From the NCBI GenBank assembly GCA_946479805.1, contig CAMLHP010000006.1:1-34465 (forward strand): a stretch of 34,465 nt of DNA. The letters run 5' to 3'. The notes beneath the pieces are model-generated. The model made no database searches. It saw only the letters and a program-made list of their open reading frames with translations, and was not told the origin of the DNA. This stretch comes from an uncultured Gemmatimonadota bacterium. Lineage in GTDB: Bacteria > Gemmatimonadota > Gemmatimonadetes > Gemmatimonadales > GWC2-71-9. Every line of letters starts with the position of its first letter. Within the stretch, counting starts at the first letter, position 1. A program made the translations under genes and the position numbers. Positions 15,318 through 23,440 of the stretch are shown one piece after another.

Positions 15318-16120
15318 TAGAAGATCCTCACGTCGTGCCAGATGCCCATCGAGCAGAGCCGCACATAGATGTCGGCGAAGGCAACTCCAAAGAGGCTCAA
15401 CCACGCCCACTTGGGATGCCAGCGGTTGAGGCAGCTGGTGCAGTCGTAGGCGGCTTTCCGCACCGGCTTGCCCGACATCCGGTCGAGGTATCCACCCGCG
15501 ATGTGCCGCAGCGAGTGACAGCCGAGCGTGTAGAGCGCCAGAAGGACGGTATTGGCGGCGAGCACCAGCGTCCCCACACCAATGCCGAACTCGGGCACAC
15601 CGCTGGCAGGGTCGGTGAACCAGAGCGCCTTCCACACATCGCTCGCGAGTATCACCAGGAAGATCAGCGCGATGTAGAGCAGGTAGCGATGCACATTCTG
15701 CAGCACCAGCGGCATGGTGCGCTCGCCCAGGTAGCTCTTTCGCGGCTCGCCCACAGTGCACGCAGGCGGGTCGGCCCAGAACGCCTTGTAATAGGCACCG
15801 CGGTAGTAGTAGCAGGTGACTCGGAAGAGCCCCGGAAATGGCAGGATGATCAGCGCAGGTGAGAATGGCAGAAAACCGGGCCACCAGGCCGGCTTGGGGC
15901 CAAACCAGGCGTGGGCGGAGTCGCCGAAGAGCACCGGAGAATAGAAGGGGGAAAGGTATGGACCGTACTCGTAATGCGCGTTCTGGAAAGCAGCCCAGGT
16001 GGCGTAGACGAGGAATGCGGTCAGGATTGTGAACACGATCAGCGGCTGGACCCACCAGGCGTCCCGCCGCATCGTTTCGCCGAAGCGGCGCCTGGTGAGC
16101 TGGACTAGCGCATCAGCCAT
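15317..16120 (-). CDS. sdhC: succinate dehydrogenase membrane anchor, cytochrome b type
   Basis: A 267-residue membrane subunit of the large single-protein type found with actinobacterial Sdh1-like complexes. It has about five membrane helices: residues 22-47, around 82-100, 137-163, 180-200 and 235-255. Histidines suited to haem or quinone sites occur in NVHRYLLYIAL and LGCHSLRHIAGG. A loop has CTSCLNRWH. Together with the overlapping sdhA and the displaced sdhB it should make a three-protein complex II feeding electrons to quinone. It is the first gene of the nine-gene run. Upstream, on the minus strand, is a good TTGACA (16221-16216) with a weak -10. ATG at 16120, with GGAG-like purines upstream, is the natural start. 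Confidence 0.88.
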   Translation of the reverse strand: MADALVQLTRRRFGETMRRDAWWVQPLIVFTILTAFLVYATWAAFQNAHYEYGPYLSPFYSPVLFGDSAHAWFGPKPAWWPGFLPFSPALIILPFPGLFRVTCYYYRGAYYKAFWADPPACTVGEPRKSYLGERTMPLVLQNVHRYLLYIALIFLVILASDVWKALWFTDPASGVPEFGIGVGTLVLAANTVLLALYTLGCHSLRHIAGGYLDRMSGKPVRKAAYDCTSCLNRWHPKWAWLSLFGVAFADIYVRLCSMGIWHDVRIF

Positions 16121-16215
16121 GCAGGAGAATGCCTCTCAAGAGCAGGGTAAGCGCCGGTTCGGGGGAACAGCTGCGGAGAAGCTGCGCCTACTGATATGCG
16201 AGGCGCAGGTGCGGT

Positions 16216-16221
16216 TGTCAA
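16216..16221 (-). promoter_or_regulatory. candidate -35 (TTGACA) of the sdh operon
   Basis: A perfect TTGACA on the minus strand about 95 bases before the sdhC ATG. At 17 bases spacing the -10 would be CATATC, only three matches of six, so the promoter may need help. The 196-base divergent gap 16121-16316 shows no other clear element. Confidence 0.35.
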
Positions 16222-16316
16222 TGGACCGGCAGCCCGATTCTGGCGCCACGCTGCAACAGCGCTACTTTCCGCGTGGCCCACGTGCCATTTTCTCGCCAGA
16301 AATCCGGGAGCGACGC

Positions 16317-16865
16317 ATGCTGACGTGGCTCGCCATCGCAGTCGTCCTTTTGGGCGGCTTCCTGATCCTGACCTGGAACAGCCTCACCCGGCTGCGCCAG
16401 CTTGCCCGCAACGCCTGGGCCGACATCGACGTCCAGCTTCGGCGCCGGCACGACCTGATCCCCACCCTCGTGGCGACGGTTCAGGGCCATGCCGGCTTCG
16501 AACGTGGCACTCTCGAGGCGGTGGTGGATGCCCGTCAGCGGGCCCAGGCCGCGCCTGGCCCCGCTGCGGCTGGTGCGGCCGAGCAGACCCTCTCCAGCCA
16601 GGTGCGGCAGCTCCTTGCCGTTGCCGAGGCCTACCCCGACCTGAAGGCCGGCGCGAGCTTCCTGGAACTGCAACGCTCCCTGGTGGAGATCGAGGATCAC
16701 ATCCAGAACGCCCGCCGCTACTACAACGCCGTGGTCCGGGACCTCAACACCGGCATCCAGAAGTTCCCCGCCGGTCTCGTGGCCGGCCCGCTGGGATTTC
16801 GTGAGGAGGAGTTCTTCGGCCTGGAGGACAACTCCCAGGCAGCGGTCCCCGAGGTGTCGCTATGA
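16317..16865 (+). CDS. lemA: LemA family protein
   Basis: A 182-residue LemA-type protein: one N-terminal membrane helix (residues 2-20) followed by a long helical bundle. Family landmarks are NAWADIDVQLRRRHDLIPTL (about 34-53), VVDARQRAQ, FLELQRSLVEIEDHIQNARR and YNAVVRDLNTGIQKFPAGLVA. The exact biochemical role of LemA is not established; it is often paired with DUF2207 or TPM-domain proteins at the membrane, as here. I choose ATG 16317, preceded by GGGAG; the longer frame contains unrelated sequence. The stop overlaps the next start (ATGA). Confidence 0.93.
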   Translation: MLTWLAIAVVLLGGFLILTWNSLTRLRQLARNAWADIDVQLRRRHDLIPTLVATVQGHAGFERGTLEAVVDARQRAQAAPGPAAAGAAEQTLSSQVRQLLAVAEAYPDLKAGASFLELQRSLVEIEDHIQNARRYYNAVVRDLNTGIQKFPAGLVAGPLGFREEEFFGLEDNSQAAVPEVSL

Positions 16866-18604
16866 GTCCGCGGGTCCGCCGCTGGCTTCCGGCAGTTGTG
16901 CCGGCGGTCCTTCTTGTCCTGCTGCTGGTGCCTGAGCCGGCCGTCGCGCAGCGTTCCCTCGAGATCCCCCGCTTCCACTCCCGCGTAGTGGTGGAAGAGG
17001 ACGGTACAATCGACGTCACCGAGACCTTCACCGCCCGCTTCACCGGCTCCTGGAATGGCATTTACCGCACGGTGCCGGTGAAGTACCGCACACCCCAGGG
17101 GCTCAACTGGTCCATCCGCCTGGATCTCGTCTCTGTCACCGACGACCAGGGACGGGGGCTTCGCACCGAGTCGTCCCGCGAGCGGCAGTACATCAAGTAC
17201 AAGATCTGGGTGCCCGGAGCCCAGGACACCGAGCGCACCATCGTGCTCCGTTACAAGGCGCACAACGCGCTGCGCTTCTTCGAGGACCACGACGAGCTCT
17301 ACTGGAACGCCACCGGCGACGAGTGGGACGTGCCGCTGGGAATAGTGTCGGCAGAGGTCGTGCTCCCCGGCGGCGCCACCGGTATCCGGACGACGTCGTA
17401 CAACGGAGCCGTGGGCTCCACCGCCAGCGAGGCGGTGATTGTCGAGGAGGGATCGAGCATCGGGTTCACGATGCCGAGGCCGCTCAACTACCTCGAGGGC
17501 CTCACGGTCGTGGTGGGCTGGGACAAGGGACTGGTCCCGGAGCCGACTGTCGTGGACAGGTCGATGCGCGTGCTCGTGTCCAACTGGCCCCTGGGCATTC
17601 CCTTCGCGGTACTGGCGGTGATGCTTTGGATCTGGTCCCGGGTGGGCCGGGATCCGAAGAAGCGGCCGATAGCGGTGCAATACGAGCCGCCAGGGAACAT
17701 GACCCCGGCCGAAGCGGGGACGCTCATTGATGAGCGGGTGGACATGCGGGACATCACCGCCACGATCGTGGACCTGGCGGTGCGGGGGTATCTCCGGATC
17801 GAGGAGACCGAGGAGCGGGCGCTTTTCGGGCTCACGAGCAAGAAGGAGTTCACCTTCCACCGGCTCCGTCCGGAGGACGGGCACGAGCTCGCGCCCCACG
17901 AGAGCAAGGTGCTGAGAGGCATCTTCAAGCATGGCAGCGCCGTGCCGCTGTCGGACTTGAAGGACGAGTTCTATACGGAGCTGAGCGGAATCAAGAACGG
18001 GGTGATGAACCAGCTCACGCTCAAGCAGCACTACCTGAAGCGGCCCGACCATGTGCGAGCCTGGTCGATAGCGGGCGGGCTGCTTGCCCTGGCGATTGTG
18101 ATCTTCGGGGGCGTGATTCTGTCGGCGGCGCTGCAGCTGCAGCTTACGCCGGTTCCGTTCGTCATCGCGGGCGTCCTGAGTGCGATCATCATTCTGGCAA
18201 CTGGCTGGAACATGCCGGCCCGGACCGTGAGCGGAACCCGGGCGCTGGAACAGGTGCTCGGATTCAGCGAGTTCCTCGAGAGGGTGGACAAGGACAAGTA
18301 CGAGAACGTCAGGCGTACGCCAGAGATGTTCGAGAAATTCCTGCCTTATGCCATGGCGCTGGGGGTCGAGGAGCAGTGGGCGAGGGCGTTCAAGGACATG
18401 TACATGGAGCCACCCAGCTGGTACTCCGGCGGCAACATGCACATGTTCAACGCCACGACCTTCTCTCGCAGCATCTCGAGCATGTCCACCACCGCGGCGA
18501 CTGCGATGAGCTCGTCACCCCGGAGTTCGAGTGGCTCGGGCTTCAGCGGCGGCGGCGGATTCTCGGGCGGAGGTGGCGGCGGCGGCGGAGGGGGTGGCTT
18601 CTGA
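16862..18604 (+). CDS. DUF2207 membrane protein with glycine-rich tail
   Basis: A 580-residue protein. Signal peptide (1-30, ending AVAQ), then an extracytoplasmic beta-rich DUF2207 domain starting with FHSRVVVEEDGTIDVTETF and containing WNGIYRTVPV. A membrane helix at about 235-255 (LGIPFAVLAVMLWIW) leads to a cytoplasmic part including PAEAGTLIDERVDMRDITAT and a paired helix hairpin at about 400-445. It ends in SGGGFSGGG-type glycine repeats with an unbroken run of nine or more Gly, a usual feature of this family. The function is unknown. Its start overlaps the LemA stop by four bases, so they form a two-gene operon and probably a complex. Length is normal for the family. Confidence 0.92.
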   Translation: MSPRVRRWLPAVVPAVLLVLLLVPEPAVAQRSLEIPRFHSRVVVEEDGTIDVTETFTARFTGSWNGIYRTVPVKYRTPQGLNWSIRLDLVSVTDDQGRGLRTESSRERQYIKYKIWVPGAQDTERTIVLRYKAHNALRFFEDHDELYWNATGDEWDVPLGIVSAEVVLPGGATGIRTTSYNGAVGSTASEAVIVEEGSSIGFTMPRPLNYLEGLTVVVGWDKGLVPEPTVVDRSMRVLVSNWPLGIPFAVLAVMLWIWSRVGRDPKKRPIAVQYEPPGNMTPAEAGTLIDERVDMRDITATIVDLAVRGYLRIEETEERALFGLTSKKEFTFHRLRPEDGHELAPHESKVLRGIFKHGSAVPLSDLKDEFYTELSGIKNGVMNQLTLKQHYLKRPDHVRAWSIAGGLLALAIVIFGGVILSAALQLQLTPVPFVIAGVLSAIIILATGWNMPARTVSGTRALEQVLGFSEFLERVDKDKYENVRRTPEMFEKFLPYAMALGVEEQWARAFKDMYMEPPSWYSGGNMHMFNATTFSRSISSMSTTAATAMSSSPRSSSGSGFSGGGGFSGGGGGGGGGGGF

Positions 18605-18676
18605 CACAAGCTACGAGGTCCGAGCTACGAGCTTCGAGGTGGCACCTCTCGAAGCTCGAAGCTCGAAGCCCGAAGC
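18605..18676. repeat. GAAGCTCGA repeat array and hairpin between convergent genes
   Basis: Tandem GAAGCTCGA-type units occupy the gap, and CGAGCTTCGAGGTG (18628-18641) pairs with CACCTCTCGAAGCTCG (18643-18658), allowing a two-base bulge. The position between two convergent genes suits a bidirectional terminator, although there is no T-run. Confidence 0.55.
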
Positions 18677-19318
18677 TTACCGTTCGTTCGCCGTCGGATA
18701 GGGCGCCGCCGGGTACTTCCCGATCTTCTCCACCGTGTACTCGCTGGCCCAGAAGTCGGGTGGGCCGTCGCTGTCCTGCACCTTGTTGACCACCGGCTTG
18801 ACCCCCCGCTTCAGGTAGGCCGCAATTGCCCAGAGGTCTTCGTCCGGCATGTGCCGCCAGGCAGGCCAGGGCATGGGGATCGCCAGGTATTTCGGGATCT
18901 CGGGAAAGTTGCCCACGCCCGGCGTGGTCCCGGTGATCTCGACATCCGGCGTCTCGCCCGGACGCAGCCCGTAGCGCAGCGCGTTGAAGATCTGGCGCTC
19001 GCTGAACCGGCCCAGCCCCGTGGTATTGTCCGGTGTAAGGTTCCGGGGACGGGTGATGAATGGCCCGATGCGGAAGTCCTGAATTGTATCCGTCCTGCCG
19101 GCCAACCAGCCGGGCGCCTCCGGATTGGCGTCCCCAGCGTGACAGCCCCCGCAGTCATGGCTGATCACGAGGTACCGGCCCCGCAGCACCTGCGAATCCA
19201 CAGCGGCGGTTTCGCTCGCTGCAACCGGGCTTCCCTCCAACGGCCGTGAAACCACGACCACGACCGCGCCCAGCACTGCCACTCCTCCAGCCACTCCCAC
19301 CAGCCAGTTTCTGGTCAT
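18677..19318 (-). CDS. membrane-anchored class I cytochrome c
   Basis: A 213-residue protein with an uncleaved-looking N-terminal helix (residues 5-24) anchoring a periplasmic haem domain. The haem site is CGGCH (Cys56, Cys59, His60); Met149 in AIPMPWPAW is the probable sixth ligand, and the last helix MPDEDLWAIAAYLKRGVKP is typical of the family. It resembles the cytochrome subunits that accept electrons from periplasmic dehydrogenases or oxidases. GGAGG seven bases before ATG 19318 sets the start. It lies 85 bases downstream of a canonical multicopper oxidase in the same direction, so it may be that enzyme's electron partner (inference). The gap between them is filled with G-run repeats. 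Confidence 0.88.
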   Translation of the reverse strand: MTRNWLVGVAGGVAVLGAVVVVVSRPLEGSPVAASETAAVDSQVLRGRYLVISHDCGGCHAGDANPEAPGWLAGRTDTIQDFRIGPFITRPRNLTPDNTTGLGRFSERQIFNALRYGLRPGETPDVEITGTTPGVGNFPEIPKYLAIPMPWPAWRHMPDEDLWAIAAYLKRGVKPVVNKVQDSDGPPDFWASEYTVEKIGKYPAAPYPTANER

Positions 19319-19349
19319 ACGCTGCCCTCCGGTTTGTTTGGACTTGTTC

Positions 19350-19400
19350 TCCCTCCCCTGATCCCTGGTCCCTGGCCCCTGGCCCCTGGTCCCTGGCCCC
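19350..19400 (-). repeat. G-run array, potential quadruplex, between oxidase and cytochrome genes
   Basis: The minus strand, which is the coding sense here, has eight runs of three or four G separated by one to four bases (GGGGCCAGGGACCA repeated). Both a simple tandem repeat and a quadruplex-forming message are consistent with it. Confidence 0.65.
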
Positions 19401-19403
19401 TTT

Positions 19404-20804
19404 CTACGGGCCATCCCTTATCTCCAGCACCCCCATCATCCCATGGTCTTCATGGTCCAGGATGTGGCAGTGGAACATCCACTTTCCCGGGAAGTCGTCG
19501 TAAGTGACGATGAACCGCACTGTCTCATGCTTTGGGACGTTCACCATGTCCTTCCAGCTGAGAAATGGCTCGGGAACCCCGTTGCGGTCGAGCACCTGGA
19601 AACGGAACCCGTGCAGGTGAAACGGATGGTCCATTCCCACCAGGTTCTCGACCTGCCAGATCTCGGTTGCGCCTACCTCGGTGCTGACATCCACCCGTGA
19701 CATGTCCATGACCTTGCCGTTGATGAGGCCCTGTCCCAGCGAGATCACCCTTGTCGCGGTGACCATGGCAGTGTCGATGGGCTCCACATGCCGAAGCGCG
19801 GCGGGCAGCGACGGCGGCGTCATTGGCGGCTCGGACGTGTACTTGAGCGTGGCAAGTTCGCGGACCTGGCTCCAGTTCCCGGGCCGGGTCTGCGGTACGT
19901 AGCGGTCGTAAGGCAGGGCTTGCAGCGTCGTGGTGCTCCCCGGCGTTGCGGTGCCGCGCACCAGGAACTCGACCCGCTCGGATGGCGATACCAGCAACTC
20001 TGCCACTTCCACCGGCCGCTCGAAGAGTCCGCCATCGCTTCCCACGTGCAGCAGGGTCTGCCCGGCCAGCGCGAGCCGGTAGCTGCGACCGGCGGACGCG
20101 TTGATTACCCGCCAGCGCTGGATCTCACCGCTCCGGATGGTAATGGCCGGCATGACCTGGCCGTTGACCAACAGGAGCTCCCCTTCGCGCCCGTTTTCCC
20201 TGTCGATCCGGCCCGGCATTGAGTGCGGATGGGGCAGATCGATTTCACCCTCAGCCGTCAGGCGGTTGTCGGACAGGATCAGCACCCGCTCCGGCAGCTT
20301 GGCCAGCGGATCATCGGCCGCCCGGACGATGATGGCGCCGTACAGCCCCCGGGCCACTTGCGGCCCGGTGTTGTGGTCGGGGTGCGGGTGGTACCAGTAG
20401 GTGCCAGCGGTGCCGGGGGGGACACTGAAGCGGTACTCGTAGGTCTCGCCTGGTGCCACCGGATGGAAGGGGCTGCCATCCGCCTCGAACGGAAGGTGGA
20501 ACCCGTGCCAGTGGACCGTGGTCGCCACCGGAAGGTCATTGCGAAAGCGGATGACGACGTCGTCTCCCTCGCGCAACTCCAGTGTGGGGCCGGGCACGGT
20601 GCCGTTGTAACTGAAGACGGATGTGGAAGTACCCGCCCGCAGCACCAGTCGGGCAGGAGCTGCGGCGAGGGAAAGCTCGACTTTGCGTGCGGTGGCGGGA
20701 GCCTTGGCGGACGCGAGCTGGCCAAGCGCCACCTCGGCACGCGAGGAAGACGCCAATACTGCCAGTAGCGGCGCGACTGTCCAAGGGGACACAATGCGCG
20801 TCAT
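19404..20804 (-). CDS. multicopper oxidase, canonical three-domain (CueO/laccase-like)
   Basis: A 466-residue exported oxidase with signal peptide (1-23). Copper motifs are in normal order: HWH (98-100) with HGFHLP, HPH (139-141), HPFHLHGF (393-400) and HCHILDHEDHGMM (445-457), giving type 1 ligands His393, Cys446, His451 and axial Met456. It should oxidise a reduced substrate (cuprous ion or phenols are usual) and reduce oxygen to water. No methionine-rich insert like that of CueO is seen, so a copper-detoxifying role is not proven. GAAGG upstream supports ATG 20804. A cytochrome c gene follows. It differs clearly from the permuted oxidase at 11593-13500 and is not a recent duplicate. Confidence 0.93.
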   Translation of the reverse strand: MTRIVSPWTVAPLLAVLASSSRAEVALGQLASAKAPATARKVELSLAAAPARLVLRAGTSTSVFSYNGTVPGPTLELREGDDVVIRFRNDLPVATTVHWHGFHLPFEADGSPFHPVAPGETYEYRFSVPPGTAGTYWYHPHPDHNTGPQVARGLYGAIIVRAADDPLAKLPERVLILSDNRLTAEGEIDLPHPHSMPGRIDRENGREGELLLVNGQVMPAITIRSGEIQRWRVINASAGRSYRLALAGQTLLHVGSDGGLFERPVEVAELLVSPSERVEFLVRGTATPGSTTTLQALPYDRYVPQTRPGNWSQVRELATLKYTSEPPMTPPSLPAALRHVEPIDTAMVTATRVISLGQGLINGKVMDMSRVDVSTEVGATEIWQVENLVGMDHPFHLHGFRFQVLDRNGVPEPFLSWKDMVNVPKHETVRFIVTYDDFPGKWMFHCHILDHEDHGMMGVLEIRDGP

Positions 20805-20873
20805 CGAGTGACCTTCGGCTGTTGGCGACGGCCCTAAGCTGCTATGCGGTACACGATCGCGCCAGCCTGTACG

Positions 20874-20930
20874 ATGAGTTGAGAGTTGAGAGCTTAAGAG
20901 TTACAACACATGACTTTCACCAATCACCGC
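20874..20930. repeat. GAGTTGAGA-type tandem repeat at a gene junction
   Basis: GAGTTGAGAGTTGAGAG followed by CTTAAGAGTT, then short TCACC-type words (CACCAATCACCGCTCACG), lies directly after the stop codon of the HETGH protein gene. Only the presence of the repetition is certain; the remaining 20805-20873 upstream of the oxidase holds its leader and no other clear element. Confidence 0.5.
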
Positions 20931-21467
20931 TCACGCCCCACGCCTCAACTCCCGCACCCCCATCCAGACCGAGGCAGCGACAATCACCCACGCCAGAAAT
21001 CGCGCGTCCCGGGCCAGGACCAGGTCCTGATCCAGCTTCCCCCAGGTGGCCAGCAGGAAGGTCCAGTCGTGTTCTCCCCCGCCCACCAGGGGAAGTTCCT
21101 GGGCCCGGGCGTCAGCGACATAGCGCCCGATGTTCCAGAAGTTCTGGCCCATCCACCAGAGCGCCACGCTCGCCGCATGGCGGTCCTGGTTCCTCCAGAA
21201 CGACACCACGAATGCCAGCGGCAGGATCAGCTGAAACAGTGTGCCGCCCAGGGCAGTAATGACGTCTCCGCCCCAAGCGAACACCAGGTGTCCGGTCTCG
21301 TGGATCGCGAGGTTCAGGGCATCGGGCAGGTGGAAGCGCGAAGGCGTGAACCCGCACCATACGCCATAGACCGCCAGCAGGCCGGTCAGCGCCAGGCGCC
21401 ACTGCCGTTCACCCCATCCGAGGCTGCTATTCTTGGTGATGTCCAGCCCCGCTTCGCCCCTCCGCAT
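20931..21467 (-). CDS. membrane protein with HETGH motif
   Basis: A 178-residue membrane protein with four or five helices. LAIHETGHLVFAWGG holds HETGH, the HExxH form of a zinc metalloprotease site, next to a membrane segment, as in site-2 (M50) proteases; however the partner NxxPxxD motif of M50 is not evident, so protease activity is uncertain. The remaining text (VALWWMGQNFWNIGRYVADAR) is conserved-looking but unrecognised. I choose ATG 21467, with GGAG nine bases upstream. Its first 29 bases overlap the start of the ABC ATPase gene on the opposite strand, so the two genes are head to head with overlapping 5' ends. Confidence 0.78.
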   Translation of the reverse strand: MRRGEAGLDITKNSSLGWGERQWRLALTGLLAVYGVWCGFTPSRFHLPDALNLAIHETGHLVFAWGGDVITALGGTLFQLILPLAFVVSFWRNQDRHAASVALWWMGQNFWNIGRYVADARAQELPLVGGGEHDWTFLLATWGKLDQDLVLARDARFLAWVIVAASVWMGVRELRRGA

Positions 21468-22386
21468 AAGCGATCTCCGCAAGCGCTACGATGACGTCGT
21501 CGCCGTGGACGGACTCGACCTCGAGATACGCCCGGGTGAATGCTTTGGCCTGCTGGGACCCAACGGCGCCGGCAAGACCACCACCATCGAGATCTGCGAG
21601 GGCCTGACCCCGCCCGACAGCGGCGACGTCGAGGTGCTGGGCCGCCGCTGGCCCGGCAATGGTCGGCACCTGCGCGAGCGGCTCGGCATCCAGCTGCAGG
21701 AAACCCAGTTGTCAGAGAAGCTCTCGGTGCTCGAAACGCTGCGGCTGTTCCGCAGCTTCTATGCCCGTGGCCGGGACATCGAGGACGTGATGGCCCTGGT
21801 CCAGCTGGATGAGAAGCGCGACGCGAGAGTGGGCAACCTCTCCGGTGGCCAGAAGCAGCGGCTTGCCCTGGGCTGCGCCCTGGTGGGCGATCCCGAACTG
21901 GTATTCCTCGACGAACCCACCACCGGCCTCGATCCCCAGGCTCGCCGCCAGGTCTGGGAACTGGTCGAGCAGCTCAAGGCCACCGGCCGCACTATCCTGC
22001 TCACCACGCATTACATGGAAGAAGCCGAACGGCTCTGCGACCGAGTGGCCATCGTGGACCATGGCCGGGTCATTGCGCAGGGAACGCCTCGGCAGCTGAT
22101 CGCGGGGCTCGGCGCCGAGCAGATTGTATTTTTCGCCATTGAGGAAGAGGCCAGCGCCCGCTTCAGCGATGAAGTGCGCCATGCAATCGCCGACGCGGTA
22201 GGCAACCCACCCCGGGCAACAGACGGTGGCTGGGAGCTCGGTGTGGCCGCACCGCATGTGGCGATCCCGGCGCTGCTGTCGGCGCTCAAGGAGCACCGGC
22301 TGCCGCTGTCGGAACTCCGTACTCACTCACCCACGCTGGAGGATGTGTTCGTCTCCCTCACCGGGAGGGCCCTGCGCGATGGCTGA
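21439..22386 (+). CDS. ABC-2 type exporter, ATP-binding protein
   Basis: A 315-residue ATPase of the DrrA/CcmA-like exporter group. Walker A is GPNGAGKTTT, the Q-loop lies in IQLQETQL, the signature is LSGGQKQRLALG, Walker B is LVFLDEPTTGLDPQ and the H-loop is LTTHYMEEAE. A C-terminal domain of about 90 residues ends LEDVFVSLTGRALRDG, typical of these proteins. TTG, GTG and ATG are consecutive at 21433, 21436 and 21439; I take the ATG, as the ribosome site is poor for all. It works with the permease whose start overlaps its stop by eight bases. The substrate is unknown; drugs, lipids or polysaccharide are usual. Confidence 0.93.
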   Translation: MSSPASPLRISDLRKRYDDVVAVDGLDLEIRPGECFGLLGPNGAGKTTTIEICEGLTPPDSGDVEVLGRRWPGNGRHLRERLGIQLQETQLSEKLSVLETLRLFRSFYARGRDIEDVMALVQLDEKRDARVGNLSGGQKQRLALGCALVGDPELVFLDEPTTGLDPQARRQVWELVEQLKATGRTILLTTHYMEEAERLCDRVAIVDHGRVIAQGTPRQLIAGLGAEQIVFFAIEEEASARFSDEVRHAIADAVGNPPRATDGGWELGVAAPHVAIPALLSALKEHRLPLSELRTHSPTLEDVFVSLTGRALRDG

Positions 22387-23440
22387 ATCCGGGCGCAGGA
22401 CCACACCGGTACGCCCCGCACTGGTCGAACTCACCCTGGTGCGGGTCAGGGAGTTCATCCGTGAGCCGGAGGCGCTGTTCTGGGTCTTCGTCTTTCCGTT
22501 GCTGCTCGCCATCGGCCTCGGCATAGCGTTCCGGAACCGCCCGCCAGAGTCGGTGCGCGTGGGCGTGGTGGAGTCCGCCCCACCTGCGATGGTCGCTGCG
22601 ATGGACGGCGCGGGCGGGCTGACGGTGGTGCGTATGCGGGACGACAGCGCCGCAGCCCAGGCGCTGCGCACCGCAGATGTGGCGCTGGTGGTCTCGCCCT
22701 CGCCCACTGGGGTCACCTATCGGTTCGACCCGTCGCGGCCCGACGCCCGCAGCGCCCGGCTCCTGGTGGATCGCGCCATCCAGACCGGCGCGGGGCGGCG
22801 CGATCCTGTGGTGGTTGAGGAAGCAGTGGTAAGCGAGCGCGGCGCCCGCTACATCGACTTCTTCATCCCGGGGCTGCTGGGCCTCAACCTGATGGGAAGC
22901 GGTGTCTGGTCGATCGCATTCGCCATCGTCACCGCCCGCAAGCAGAAATTGCTGAAGCGGCTGGTGGCCACTCCGATGTCACGGGCCGAGTACCTGGGCT
23001 CGTTCCTGCTGTCGCGGCTGGTGTTCCTGGTGCTGGAAGTGGGAGTGCTGGTGGCGTTTGGTGCCCTGGTGTTTGATGTTCCCATGCGCGGCTCGTGGGT
23101 GGCGCTGGGCGTCGTCTGCCTGGTGGCAGCGCTGGCCTTCAGCGCACTGGGCCTGCTGGTGTCCTCGCGCGCACGGACGGTGGAAGCGGTGTCTGGGCTG
23201 GCCAACCTCGTGATGCTGCCGATGTGGATCTTCTCGGGAGTGTTCTTCTCCGCCGCCAACTTCCCCAAGGCGCTGCAGCCATTCGTCCAGGCGCTGCCAC
23301 TTACGGCGACGGTGGACGCCCTCCGCGGCATCATGCTCCGCGGCACGCCGCTGACCGCCCTGGGCGGGGAGCTGGCACTTCTGCTGGTATGGCTGGTGCT
23401 GCCGTTCATGGCAGCACTCTGGATGTTCAGGTGGCGATGA
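22379..23440 (+). CDS. ABC-2 type exporter, permease
   Basis: A 353-residue ABC-2 membrane subunit. One N-terminal helix (about 35-50, FWVFVFPLLLAIGLGIAF) is followed by a periplasmic domain of about 110 residues (SVRVGVVESAPPAMVAAM onward) and five more helices from about 160 to 350, including the family signature region TPMSRAEYLGSFLLSRL and the LVMLPMWIFSGVFFSAANFP segment. ATG 22379 overlaps the ATPase stop. The 3' end overlaps the convergent HxlR gene by 14 bases. Length and layout are normal for DrrB/YhfC-like exporters. Confidence 0.92.
   Translation: MAESGRRTTPVRPALVELTLVRVREFIREPEALFWVFVFPLLLAIGLGIAFRNRPPESVRVGVVESAPPAMVAAMDGAGGLTVVRMRDDSAAAQALRTADVALVVSPSPTGVTYRFDPSRPDARSARLLVDRAIQTGAGRRDPVVVEEAVVSERGARYIDFFIPGLLGLNLMGSGVWSIAFAIVTARKQKLLKRLVATPMSRAEYLGSFLLSRLVFLVLEVGVLVAFGALVFDVPMRGSWVALGVVCLVAALAFSALGLLVSSRARTVEAVSGLANLVMLPMWIFSGVFFSAANFPKALQPFVQALPLTATVDALRGIMLRGTPLTALGGELALLLVWLVLPFMAALWMFRWR

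Noticed and set aside
13416..15320. A 634-residue plus-strand frame opposite sdhA
   Set aside because: It is antisense to a complete, well-conserved gene, has no start signals and the wrong composition.
15318..16055. N-terminal extension of sdhA into sdhC
   Set aside because: The sequence there is out-of-frame sdhC; the flavoprotein pattern starts right at the GTG at 15317.
16721..18442. Minus-strand 573-residue frame opposite DUF2207
   Set aside because: Antisense shadow; His/Arg/Pro-rich without domains, while the plus strand has a complete known family.
18530..18604. Glycine-codon run at the DUF2207 end as a frameshift artefact
   Set aside because: Glycine-rich tails of this kind are normal in the family.
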